Assembly (NCBI GenBank): GCA_022706625.1
Contig: JAKJCD010000128.1
Span: forward strand, 1 to 5,245
Source: Bacillota bacterium
GTDB taxonomy: Bacteria > Bacillota > Clostridia > Peptostreptococcales > Anaerovoracaceae
DNA length: 5,245 nt
Direction: 5' to 3'
How positions within the stretch are numbered: the first letter of the stretch is position 1; every line of letters starts with the position of its first letter. The notes under the pieces are model-generated. The model was not told the DNA's origin, searched no databases, and saw only the letters and a list, made by a program, of their open reading frames with translations. The position numbers and the translations under genes were made by a program. This document shows positions 1 to 5,173 of the stretch, piece after piece.

Positions 1-593
1 TTGTAAACAACTCCAGAGCCGGACAGACAGATACCACGAGCATCAGCGACCTCAATGCTTCGGAGAGGCTGGTAAATACTTACATGGAAATCGTGAAGAG
101 CAACACCGTGCTGGGCAAGGTCGCAAATAAAGTTGCCGCAAGCGATAACCTCGTTTACAGCCTTGAGAACTTAAAGAAGATGGTAAGCACACAGGCAGTT
201 AAAAATACAGAAATCTTTTATGTTAAGGTGACCAGCGAGAATCCCGAGCATGCACAGCTTTTGGCAAACCAGATTGCTGCCGATGCGCCGGTAGAGATCA
301 TGGATTTCGTAGAGGCCACCTCCGTTAAAGTCATCGACCACGCCTCACTTCCGAACAGACCGGCAACACCCAACGTTAAGCTCAATACCGCAGTGGGATT
401 GCTGCTGGGTCTTGTTTTGAGCGTTCTTCTTGTGCTGCTTTTAGATATGCTGGATGTGACGATCCGGGACGAAGAGGATTTAAAAAACCTCACGGACCTG
501 CCGGTCTTAGGTGTCATCCCCTGCATTGAAGTATTAAATGCAAAGGGAAAAGGAAAGCAAAACGGATTCGGAGGAGAGTATGGTTATCAATAA
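1..593 (+). CDS. Wzz/CpsC-type polysaccharide co-polymerase and tyrosine-kinase modulator (5' truncated by window edge)
   Basis: C-terminal part of a membrane protein that controls chain length or export of exopolysaccharide and activates the partner BY-kinase. The frame is open from base 3 (codons GTA AAC AAC TCC) with no stop, so the true start lies upstream of the window; the ATG at 84 is internal (NTYMEIVKS). Visible are the end of the extracellular domain, the proline-rich Wzz signature (LPNRPATPNVKLN, about nt 348-386), and the second transmembrane helix (LNTAVGLLLG to LLLDML, nt 381-452). A short cytoplasmic tail follows with the family pattern DEEDLKNLTDLPVLGVIP. In the family this tail contacts and stimulates the kinase. 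The gene ends GEYGYQ-stop and overlaps the next gene by 14 bases, which fits a stoichiometric pair. The symbol is left blank because names vary (cpsC, capA, ywqC, yveK). Family assignment is firm; the polymer is unknown. Confidence 0.9.
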   Translation, partial: VNNSRAGQTDTTSISDLNASERLVNTYMEIVKSNTVLGKVANKVAASDNLVYSLENLKKMVSTQAVKNTEIFYVKVTSENPEHAQLLANQIAADAPVEIMDFVEATSVKVIDHASLPNRPATPNVKLNTAVGLLLGLVLSVLLVLLLDMLDVTIRDEEDLKNLTDLPVLGVIPCIEVLNAKGKGKQNGFGGEYGYQ

Positions 594-1356
594 GGTAGTC
601 GGTTTCTTTAACAGAGATAATAAAAAGGACAAGAATGTAAAGTCCGGGGACATCCTTATCAGCGAAAAGACATCTTTCCATGTCAAGGAAGCATATAAGG
701 CCATGAGGACCAATGTTATGTTTTCCGTTCCGGATGAAGGCTGTAAAGTCATCGGTGTCACCAGTGCCGTCCCCAGCGAAGGCAAGAGCACCACGGTATT
801 GAATTTAGCCATTACCTTTGCCCAGACCGGAACCAGGGTGCTCCTCATCGATGCGGATATGAGGCGGCCAAATATCAAAAGGATACTAAACGCCGGAGAA
901 GGCATAGGGTTGTCCGATGTATTGGCCAGGTTTGCCAAGGCCAAGGATGCGATACACCATACTGCTTATGAAAACCTGAATGTATTGTTCAGCGGAAATA
1001 TCCCGCCGAATCCAGTAGAACTGCTGGCTTCCGACAACATGCAGAACATGATCGAAGAGCTCAAAGAGTCCTGCGACTATATTTTCATCGACACCCCGCC
1101 AATAAACGTAGTTACTGATGCGACGGTTATTTCCAAGCTGCTTCATGGGATTATCATAGTTGCCAGAGAGAACGTCAGCAAAAAGGATGAGGTGGCAGAA
1201 GCATTAAATAAGCTCCGGTTCGTTAATGCAAAAATCCTTGGGCTTGTTTTAAACGATAGGATGTATCAGAGCAAACGGGGCGGCTATTATGGTAAATATG
1301 GAAAATACGGGAGGTATAAGCATTATTACAGAGAATACAGCCATGAGGATGATTGA
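580..1356 (+). CDS. cpsD: CpsD/CapB-type bacterial tyrosine kinase (BY-kinase), 258 aa
   Basis: Cytoplasmic autophosphorylating tyrosine kinase of the MinD/ParA-like P-loop fold that regulates exopolysaccharide synthesis together with the preceding membrane modulator. Walker A is SAVPSEGKST (residues 62-71, Lys69), Walker A' is VLLIDADMRRP (87-97, Asp91 and Asp93), and Walker B is YIFIDTPP (167-174, Asp171). The family motif GNIPPNPVELL is at 139-149. The C-terminus is a tyrosine cluster, with nine Tyr in about the last 30 residues, the usual autophosphorylation site. The ATG at 580 was chosen because GGAGGAG (570-576) sits just upstream and the protein then matches the family start. An in-frame ATG at 538 would add 14 charged residues and has no comparable SD. 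The modulator is a separate gene, as in other Gram-positives, rather than fused as in Wzc. It overlaps the modulator gene by 14 bases and the phosphatase gene by 14 bases, so the three are probably translationally coupled. Confidence 0.93.
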   Translation: MVINKVVGFFNRDNKKDKNVKSGDILISEKTSFHVKEAYKAMRTNVMFSVPDEGCKVIGVTSAVPSEGKSTTVLNLAITFAQTGTRVLLIDADMRRPNIKRILNAGEGIGLSDVLARFAKAKDAIHHTAYENLNVLFSGNIPPNPVELLASDNMQNMIEELKESCDYIFIDTPPINVVTDATVISKLLHGIIIVARENVSKKDEVAEALNKLRFVNAKILGLVLNDRMYQSKRGGYYGKYGKYGRYKHYYREYSHEDD

Positions 1357-2068
1357 TTGGCATACACATATACTTCCGTCCATGGATGACGGAAGTAAAA
1401 ATGTAGAGGAATCCGCTGATATGCTCAAGCGAAGCTTTGATGCGGGAGTGATGTCCGTTGTACTCACTCCCCATTTTTATCCTCACAGAGAGCATCCGGA
1501 AAGCTTTTTAAAAAGAAGATCACGGTCAATGCAAAAACTCAATACACATTTAAAAGAAATAGAAAACGAAACCGTGGCACCCACATCGCTGCCGGCTCTC
1601 ATACCAGGTGCGGAGGTTTATTTCTTTCATGAATTAGCTGCGATGGAGGAAGGCTGGATCAAAGAACTGTGCATCGGTAAAAGCAAATACTTAATGATTG
1701 AATTACCCCTTGCGCCATGGAGCGATGAAATATACAGGACAATTGAAGTCCTGATGTTTGATCGGAAAATAATACCGGTCATAGCTCATATCGACCGCTA
1801 TTTCCATCTTACCAAAGACATAAGCCGCCTTAAAGAGCTTGTAAGGGAAGGGATGCTGATCCAAATGAACGTAGAAGCTCTCAGCAGTTTTTTTTCACGC
1901 AGAAAAGCCTTTAAATGGCTTGACGCGGGCCTGGTGCATATACTAGCATCGGATTGCCATGATCTTTCGAAACGGATGCCGAATATGGACCGTATTTACG
2001 AGCTTTTGAAAGCCCGCATCGATGACAGTACTATTAAGGAGTTGACGACCTTAGACCCGATGCAGTAA
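1343..2068 (+). CDS. cpsB: CpsB/CapC/YwqE-type manganese-dependent protein tyrosine phosphatase (PHP fold), 241 aa
   Basis: Phosphatase that dephosphorylates the tyrosine tail of the partner BY-kinase, completing the phosphoregulatory cycle. The metal-binding residues of the PHP family are visible: HTH (His7, His9) in WHTHILPSMDDGS, His44 in LTPHFYP, Glu91 in GAEVYF, His149 in VIAHIDRY, and Asp204/His206 in ASDCHD. The length fits the family (about 240-255 aa). I chose ATG 1343 because the family begins almost directly at the (M)IDxHxH motif; ATG 1349 is equally possible. The frame extends back to ATG 1289, but that would add 18 residues encoded inside the kinase tyrosine tail. No strong SD precedes 1343, so translation probably depends on coupling to the kinase gene. 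A GGGAGGT at 1309-1315 is better placed for a rare ATT start at 1322. No further capsule gene follows before the infC promoter. Confidence 0.88.
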   Translation: MRMIDWHTHILPSMDDGSKNVEESADMLKRSFDAGVMSVVLTPHFYPHREHPESFLKRRSRSMQKLNTHLKEIENETVAPTSLPALIPGAEVYFFHELAAMEEGWIKELCIGKSKYLMIELPLAPWSDEIYRTIEVLMFDRKIIPVIAHIDRYFHLTKDISRLKELVREGMLIQMNVEALSSFFSRRKAFKWLDAGLVHILASDCHDLSKRMPNMDRIYELLKARIDDSTIKELTTLDPMQ

Positions 2069-2095
2069 TCTGAAATTACAGAAATCACAGATCTG

Positions 2096-2133
2096 AAAAA
2101 AACTTTGACAAGCGGCTATGACTGTGATATCCT
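2096..2133 (+). promoter_or_regulatory. SigA-type promoter of the infC-rpmI-rplT operon
   Basis: A perfect -35 TTGACA (2105-2110) is followed by a 17-bp spacer and -10 TATCCT (2128-2133). The -10 is extended by TGA (2125-2127), which compensates for its two mismatches. A seven-A run (2096-2102) directly upstream resembles an UP-element half. The start of transcription should fall around 2139-2141, giving a leader of about 155 nt before infC. The layout suits a strong, growth-related ribosomal-protein operon. It is 36 bases beyond the phosphatase stop codon, so the translation operon has its own promoter. Confidence 0.75.
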
Positions 2134-2139
2134 TTACCA

Positions 2140-2280
2140 GTAACAGTAAGCAGAAGTCATCCGCTTCTCACCTCACGGCCCAGGCTGTGACGGTTAATAC
2201 AAAGAACTTTTTGGCCGATAGGATTGGTTTATAAGAAGTTTTTGGGAGCGGATACATTATGTAGCCGCTTTATTTATCTT
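2140..2280 (+). ncRNA. infC 5' leader, probable L20-responsive attenuator (ribosomal protein leader)
   Basis: Non-coding leader with several pairings visible by eye. One is a hairpin at 2152-2168 (AGAAG/CTTCT, loop TCATCCG). A second at 2173-2190 has TCACGGC pairing GCTGTGA over a CCAG tetraloop, with one G-U pair. A long AU-rich stem joins 2202-2213 and 2232-2243. A long-range pairing joins ATCCGCT (2159-2165) and AGCGGAT (2247-2253), which would occupy the 5' arm of the terminator at 2247-2269. CGGCC (2176-2180) can also pair with GGCCG (2213-2217). In Bacillus subtilis the infC operon leader is controlled by L20 through transcription attenuation, and rplT is the last gene of this operon. 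Assignment to the L20 leader family rests on position and switch logic; I could not run a covariance model. Confidence 0.7.
2247..2280 (+). terminator. Conditional intrinsic terminator in the infC leader
   Basis: AGCGG (2247-2251) pairs with CCGCT (2265-2269). After one A-G mismatch, TACA (2253-2256) pairs with TGTA (2260-2263) around a three-base loop. A U-rich tract (TTTATTTATCTT, 2269-2280) follows and runs up to the infC SD. The stem is modest and the U-tract interrupted, as expected for a regulated attenuator. Its 5' arm is exactly complementary to 2159-2165. Confidence 0.6.
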
Positions 2281-2286
2281 AGGAGG
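2281..2286 (+). promoter_or_regulatory. infC Shine-Dalgarno that decides the ATT start
   Basis: AGGAGG is spaced 8 bases from ATT at 2295. The only earlier in-frame conventional start, GTG at 2286, shares its first base with this SD and cannot be used with it. The SD therefore selects the ATT codon. Confidence 0.85.
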
Positions 2287-2294
2287 TGCGAAAC

Positions 2295-2810
2295 ATTAAC
2301 AAGGAAAATCAGATCAACGAAGAGATTCGTGACAGGGAAGTAAGGGTCATCGACAGCGACGGGACCCAACTGGGGATACTGAAAATAGAAGAGGCATTGC
2401 AGATGTCAATCGACAAGAAATTAGACCTGGTCAACATCGCTCCCCAGGCAAACCCACCCGTATGCAAGATCATGGACTACGGAAAGTACAAATACGATCT
2501 TCAAAAGAAAGAAAAAGACGCCCGAAAAAAACAGAAGATCGTAGAAATAAAGGAAATCCGCCTGTCTACCTTTATTGAGGAACATGACCTAAAGGTAAAA
2601 GCAAACAACGCGTCCAAGTTCCTGAAGGAGGGTGACAAGGTCAAGGTCAGTCTGAGGTTTAGAGGCCGCGAGAGGGATCATGTAGATGTGGGACAAAAGG
2701 TAATGGCGAGATTTGCCGATGCCATATCCGAAACAGGAAGCATAGAAAGAATACCTGTCCTTGAAGGCAGAAGCTTGATCATGATTTTAGCACCGAAGAT
2801 CAATAAATAG
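2295..2810 (+). CDS. infC: Translation initiation factor IF-3, 171 aa, ATT start
   Basis: IF-3 binds the 30S subunit, prevents premature joining of 50S, and proofreads the initiator tRNA and start codon. The N-domain begins INEEIRDREVRVID, followed by the IF-3 signature region PPVCKIMDYGKYKYD (residues 54-68) and the lysine-rich linker (QKKEKDARKKQK). The C-domain runs from IKEIRLSTFIEEHDL to the end (RSLIMILAPK). The length matches B. subtilis IF-3 (about 173 aa). Translation is set at ATT 2295, since AGGAGG is optimally placed for it and the N-terminus then aligns with the family. An AUU start is a known conserved feature of infC that lets IF-3 repress its own translation by discriminating against non-canonical starts. 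First gene of infC-rpmI-rplT, with 32 bases to rpmI. Confidence 0.96.
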   Translation: MNKENQINEEIRDREVRVIDSDGTQLGILKIEEALQMSIDKKLDLVNIAPQANPPVCKIMDYGKYKYDLQKKEKDARKKQKIVEIKEIRLSTFIEEHDLKVKANNASKFLKEGDKVKVSLRFRGRERDHVDVGQKVMARFADAISETGSIERIPVLEGRSLIMILAPKINK

Positions 2811-2842
2811 AAAACCGCGTTTTAGCAGGAGGTTATTTTAAA

Positions 2843-3037
2843 ATGGCAAAGATGAAATCCCACAGAGGGGCAAGCAAAAGATTCAAGATTACCGGCACCG
2901 GTAAGGTTACGAGGCATAAGGCATACAAAAGCCACATTCTTACCAAGAAAAGCACTAAGAGAAAAAGAGGGCTGAGACAATCCACCCTGCTCACAAGCGC
3001 TGACGAGAAAAGAATCAAGAGCGTATTAAATGTATAG
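2843..3037 (+). CDS. rpmI: 50S ribosomal protein L35 (bL35), 64 aa
   Basis: Small basic protein of the large ribosomal subunit. It shows the family start MAKMKSHRGASKRFKITGTG, a dense Lys/Arg core (RHKAYKSHILTKKSTKRKRGLR) and the usual length of 64-66 residues. AGGAGG (2827-2832) is 10 bases before the ATG. It lies between infC and rplT, the conserved bacterial order, and is expected to be co-transcribed and controlled by the same leader. Confidence 0.97.
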   Translation: MAKMKSHRGASKRFKITGTGKVTRHKAYKSHILTKKSTKRKRGLRQSTLLTSADEKRIKSVLNV

Positions 3038-3054
3038 TTTAGGAGGTAAGAAAA

Positions 3055-3414
3055 ATGGCAAGAGTTAAAAGAGGAATCAACTCAAGAAAGAGACATAGAA
3101 AAGTATTGAAGCAGGCAAGAGGTTTTTACGGCTTTAAAAGCAAGATATTCAGAGCCGCAAACCCGGCGGTCATGCGCTCTTTGAGTTCTGCATATATCGG
3201 AAGGAAGAATAGAAAGAGAGATTTCAGAAGGCTTTGGATCACAAGGATCAATGCGGGAGCCAGGCTGAACGGTCTTTCCTACAGCAAGCTTATGAACGGA
3301 TTAAAGCTTTCCGGCATTGAGATCAACCGGAAGATGCTTTCCGAACTTGCGATACAGGATCCGGCAGGTTTTGCGAAACTGGCGGAAACAGCCAGAAAAG
3401 CAGTGGAAAAATAA
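3055..3414 (+). CDS. rplT: 50S ribosomal protein L20 (bL20), 119 aa
   Basis: Early-assembly 23S rRNA-binding protein, and in Firmicutes the autogenous repressor of this operon. The basic N-terminal extension begins MARVKRGINSRKRHRKVLKQ. The conserved globular part includes KRDFRRLWITRINAGAR, NGLSYSKLMNGL and GIEINRKMLSELA. The length is standard (117-119 aa). The SD AGGAGGT (3041-3047) is 7 bases before the ATG and 17 bases separate it from rpmI. The gene ends 33 bases before the terminator hairpin that also carries the spoIIGA promoter and SD. Confidence 0.97.
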   Translation: MARVKRGINSRKRHRKVLKQARGFYGFKSKIFRAANPAVMRSLSSAYIGRKNRKRDFRRLWITRINAGARLNGLSYSKLMNGLKLSGIEINRKMLSELAIQDPAGFAKLAETARKAVEK

Positions 3415-3434
3415 AATCTCACCGACAATAGAAA

Positions 3435-3467
3435 ATGACAAATAGCGCCCCTCCGCAAGGCTATAAT
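3435..3467 (+). promoter_or_regulatory. Candidate spoIIG promoter (SigA-type with long spacer, possibly Spo0A-dependent)
   Basis: A perfect -10 TATAAT (3462-3467) lies 21 bp downstream of ATGACA (3435-3440), which matches the -35 consensus at 5 of 6 positions. No good hexamer exists at 17 bp (CAAATA). The B. subtilis spoIIG promoter is known for a 22-bp spacer and for activation by phosphorylated Spo0A bound next to the -35. Here ACCGACAA (3421-3428) and AATGACAA (3434-3441) are weak matches, in the same orientation, to the 0A box TTCGACAA. They match at 6 and 5 of 8 positions. The Spo0A dependence is an inference. Confidence 0.5.
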
Positions 3468-3494
3468 CCAAAAGTAGCCGCGGAGGGGTTTTCT
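3448..3494 (+). terminator. Intrinsic terminator of the infC operon, containing the spoIIGA ribosome binding site
   Basis: CCCCTCCGC (3448-3456) pairs perfectly with GCGGAGGGG (3480-3488). After a two-base A bulge, GGCTA (3459-3463) pairs with TAGCC (3475-3479), giving a 14-bp stem with an 11-base loop. TTTTCT (3489-3494) follows. The 3' arm includes GGAGGGG (3482-3488), 6 bases before the spoIIGA ATG at 3495, so the hairpin sequesters that SD. The -10 box TATAAT overlaps the 5' arm and loop. Confidence 0.85.
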
Positions 3495-4340
3495 ATGATT
3501 ATTTACGGGGAGTATCTCTTTTTAGAAAACAGTATAGCGGGCCTTATGATCCTGTTGCTGACCCGCAGGATATGCGGGTTTTCGTCATCCGGCAGAAGAA
3601 TAGCTATAGGAAGCGCCCTTTGCGGATTATACGCGTTTATTCTATTCTGGGAAAGTTTATTGTGGTGGCTTGCGACTTTATTCAAACTGGCTTTCTCAGT
3701 GGGGATTATTATTCTGGTTTTTCCCCCATTAAATTTAAAGAAGGCAGTAAAGGCTTTATTAGTATTCTACCTGGTCAGCTTTGCCATGGGCGGGGCAGTC
3801 ATCGGCTCCATGTATTTCTTTAACGGCGCGGGAATCACCTCGGGAGGCGCTTTCTACATAGTACATATATCATACATTAAGGTTATGCTCGGTATGGTGC
3901 TGGCCTTTGCTGTGATCTATGCATTTTCCGGTTTTTTGAGAGGCAAGCTTAGGAAGGGAAGGACAGAGGCGAAGCTGCAGGTCAACTTAGGAGACCATAG
4001 TACAGTATTAAATGGTTTTGTAGATACGGGGAATTTCCTTAGGGATCCTCTGAGTGGACGACCCGTATGCATCGTAACAAAAGACACCATTGAAAAACTG
4101 ACCCCTGGAAAGTCACATTTATGCGTTGTCCCCTACAAAGGAATTAATATGGATGGAGGATTGCTCCACGGAATAAGGCCTGATAGCGCAATCCTTTATG
4201 GGGAAGGGATGAGGCCACAGACGGTGAACATCGTATTGGCCGTTTCTGACAGGGATCTGCCTACAGGCAGCGATGGGGAAAAGTATGATATTCTGCTGCA
4301 TGAAGCATTGACGGAAGGGGGGATCCTGCAAGGGGAATAG
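3495..4340 (+). CDS. spoIIGA: Pro-SigE processing aspartic peptidase SpoIIGA, 281 aa
   Basis: Membrane-embedded protease that cleaves the pro-sequence from pro-SigE during sporulation, after a signal from the forespore (SpoIIR in B. subtilis). The N-terminal half has five hydrophobic segments (about residues 3-22, 36-54, 58-76, 85-108, 128-148) and the family patch FAMGG (96-100). The soluble C-terminal domain carries the catalytic aspartate motif GFVDTGN (Asp177), DPLSGRPV, and VPYKGI (212-217). It is slightly shorter than the B. subtilis protein (309 aa), mostly between the active-site motif and PYKG. ATG 3495 was chosen because GGAGGGG lies 6 bases upstream and family members begin MKIY-like (here MIIYGEY). 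The in-frame ATG at 3435 would translate the terminator stem and lacks an SD. The stop is 1 base before sigE, so enzyme and substrate are co-expressed. Confidence 0.93.
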   Translation: MIIYGEYLFLENSIAGLMILLLTRRICGFSSSGRRIAIGSALCGLYAFILFWESLLWWLATLFKLAFSVGIIILVFPPLNLKKAVKALLVFYLVSFAMGGAVIGSMYFFNGAGITSGGAFYIVHISYIKVMLGMVLAFAVIYAFSGFLRGKLRKGRTEAKLQVNLGDHSTVLNGFVDTGNFLRDPLSGRPVCIVTKDTIEKLTPGKSHLCVVPYKGINMDGGLLHGIRPDSAILYGEGMRPQTVNIVLAVSDRDLPTGSDGEKYDILLHEALTEGGILQGE

Positions 4341-4341
4341 C

Positions 4342-5094
4342 ATGGAGGAAAAAGCATTGAAGCCTTGGGACCGTTTGCTCCGTATGCTCAGAGGATGGCT
4401 TTTGAGCCGGGAGTTGTATTACATAGGAGGGAGCGATGCACTCCCCGCCCCTCTGTCTCCTGAAGAAGAAAAGGAGCTGATTTCTCAGCTGATACTGCCG
4501 GCGGAACAAAATGCGGGCGAGGAAAGAACTAGGCGCTGCAAGCATGCAAAGGCCATATTGATCGAAAGAAATCTAAGGCTTGTGGTATATATAGCCAAGA
4601 AATTTGAGAGTGCAGGTATAAATGTGGAGGATTTAATTTCCATCGGGACAATCGGCCTTATAAAGGCTGTAAACACATTTAACCCTGAAAAGAATATAAA
4701 GCTTGCAACTTATGCTTCAAGGTGCATAGAAAATGAGATACTGATGTACCTTCGGCGCAACAGCCGAATAAAAACAGAGGTTTCCTTCGATGAGCCCCTT
4801 AATGTGGATTGGGACGGTAACGAACTCCTGTTGTCCGATATCCTTGGCACGGAAAGCGACATTGTTTACAATCACATTGAAGAGGAGGTAAACCGCAATC
4901 TTTTGGGCTATGCGATGAAAAAACTCAACATAAGGGAAAAGCAGATCATGGAAATGCGATTTGGACTTATCAGTGGCAGGGAAATGACTCAAAAGGAAGT
5001 GGCAGATAAAATGGGGATCTCACAATCCTATATTTCCAGGCTTGAAAAAAAGATCATTATGCGTCTGCAAAAAGAAATACGTAAACTGGGGTGA
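4342..5094 (+). CDS. sigE: Sporulation sigma factor SigE precursor (pro-SigE), 250 aa
   Basis: Early mother-cell sigma factor, made as an inactive membrane-associated precursor. The N-terminal pro-sequence (MEEKALKPWDRLLRMLRGWL, amphipathic) ends at SRELYYIGGSDALP. This lines up with the B. subtilis cleavage site in DEVYYIGGSEALP, placing cleavage near Tyr26/Tyr27. Region 2 runs from ILIERNLRLVVYIAKKFE through EDLISIGTIGLIKAVNTFNP and KLATYASRCIENEILMYLRR, followed by DEPLNVDWDGNELLLSDILG. The region 4.2 helix-turn-helix is TQKEVADKMGISQSYISRLE (about 216-235). Compared with the B. subtilis sequence as I recall it, there is an insertion of about 12 residues (LPAEQNAGEERTRRCKH area, 52-68) between region 1.2 and region 2.1. 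The SD AAGGGG (4330-4335) lies inside the end of spoIIGA. Processing by the upstream gene product is expected. Confidence 0.96.
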   Translation: MEEKALKPWDRLLRMLRGWLLSRELYYIGGSDALPAPLSPEEEKELISQLILPAEQNAGEERTRRCKHAKAILIERNLRLVVYIAKKFESAGINVEDLISIGTIGLIKAVNTFNPEKNIKLATYASRCIENEILMYLRRNSRIKTEVSFDEPLNVDWDGNELLLSDILGTESDIVYNHIEEEVNRNLLGYAMKKLNIREKQIMEMRFGLISGREMTQKEVADKMGISQSYISRLEKKIIMRLQKEIRKLG

Positions 5095-5108
5095 GACAGC
5101 TTTCGACA

Positions 5109-5139
5109 GTATGAAAGAAGGTGGCGCTGTACATAAATA
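5109..5139 (+). promoter_or_regulatory. Possible forespore-type (SigF/SigG) promoter upstream of sigG
   Basis: GTATG (5109-5113) and CATAAATA (5132-5139) are separated by 18 bp. This resembles the SigG -35 GHATR and -10 CATNHTA, but with one extra base in the -10 region. In B. subtilis sigG is read mainly from a SigF/SigG promoter in the sigE-sigG gap, so one is expected here. The match is imperfect and the call is tentative. Confidence 0.3.
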
Positions 5140-5151
5140 ATAAAGATGCGA

Positions 5152-5173
5152 CCTTTTGCCAAAGGGGGGCAAA
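5152..5173 (+). other. Small inverted repeat in the sigE-sigG gap
   Basis: TTTGCC (5155-5160) is complementary to GGCAAA (5168-5173). A competing pair is CCTTT (5152-5156) with AAAGG (5161-5165). It lies in the sigG leader, with a G-rich stretch (5164-5169) in the loop or 3' arm. No U-tract follows, so it is not a terminator. It may tune sigG translation or be incidental. Confidence 0.3.

Noticed and set aside
538..579. Kinase start at ATG 538
   Set aside because: It adds 14 charged residues inside the modulator gene; the strong SD at 570-576 serves ATG 580.
1289..1342. Phosphatase start at ATG 1289
   Set aside because: It adds 18 residues read from the kinase tyrosine repeats and is not expected before the HxH motif of this family.
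2065..2104. Possible terminator after the phosphatase gene (GTAAT/ATTAC, ATCTG/CAGAT pairs)
   Set aside because: The stems are only 5 bp and no U-tract follows on the + strand; the nearby homopolymer is an A-run that fits the infC promoter better.
2811..2823. Small hairpin AAAAC/GTTTT between infC and rpmI
   Set aside because: It is AU-rich with a 3-base loop and precedes a normal SD; it is unlikely to terminate and could be chance.
2833..3018. Minus-strand open frame opposite rpmI
   Set aside because: It is the complement of a Lys/Arg-rich ribosomal gene and appears as an artificial hydrophobic peptide, with no SD or family match.
3435..3494. In-frame 20-residue N-terminal extension of SpoIIGA from ATG 3435
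   Set aside because: It would translate through the terminator stem and promoter, has no SD, and the family starts at the MIIYGEY position, where GGAGGGG is correctly spaced.
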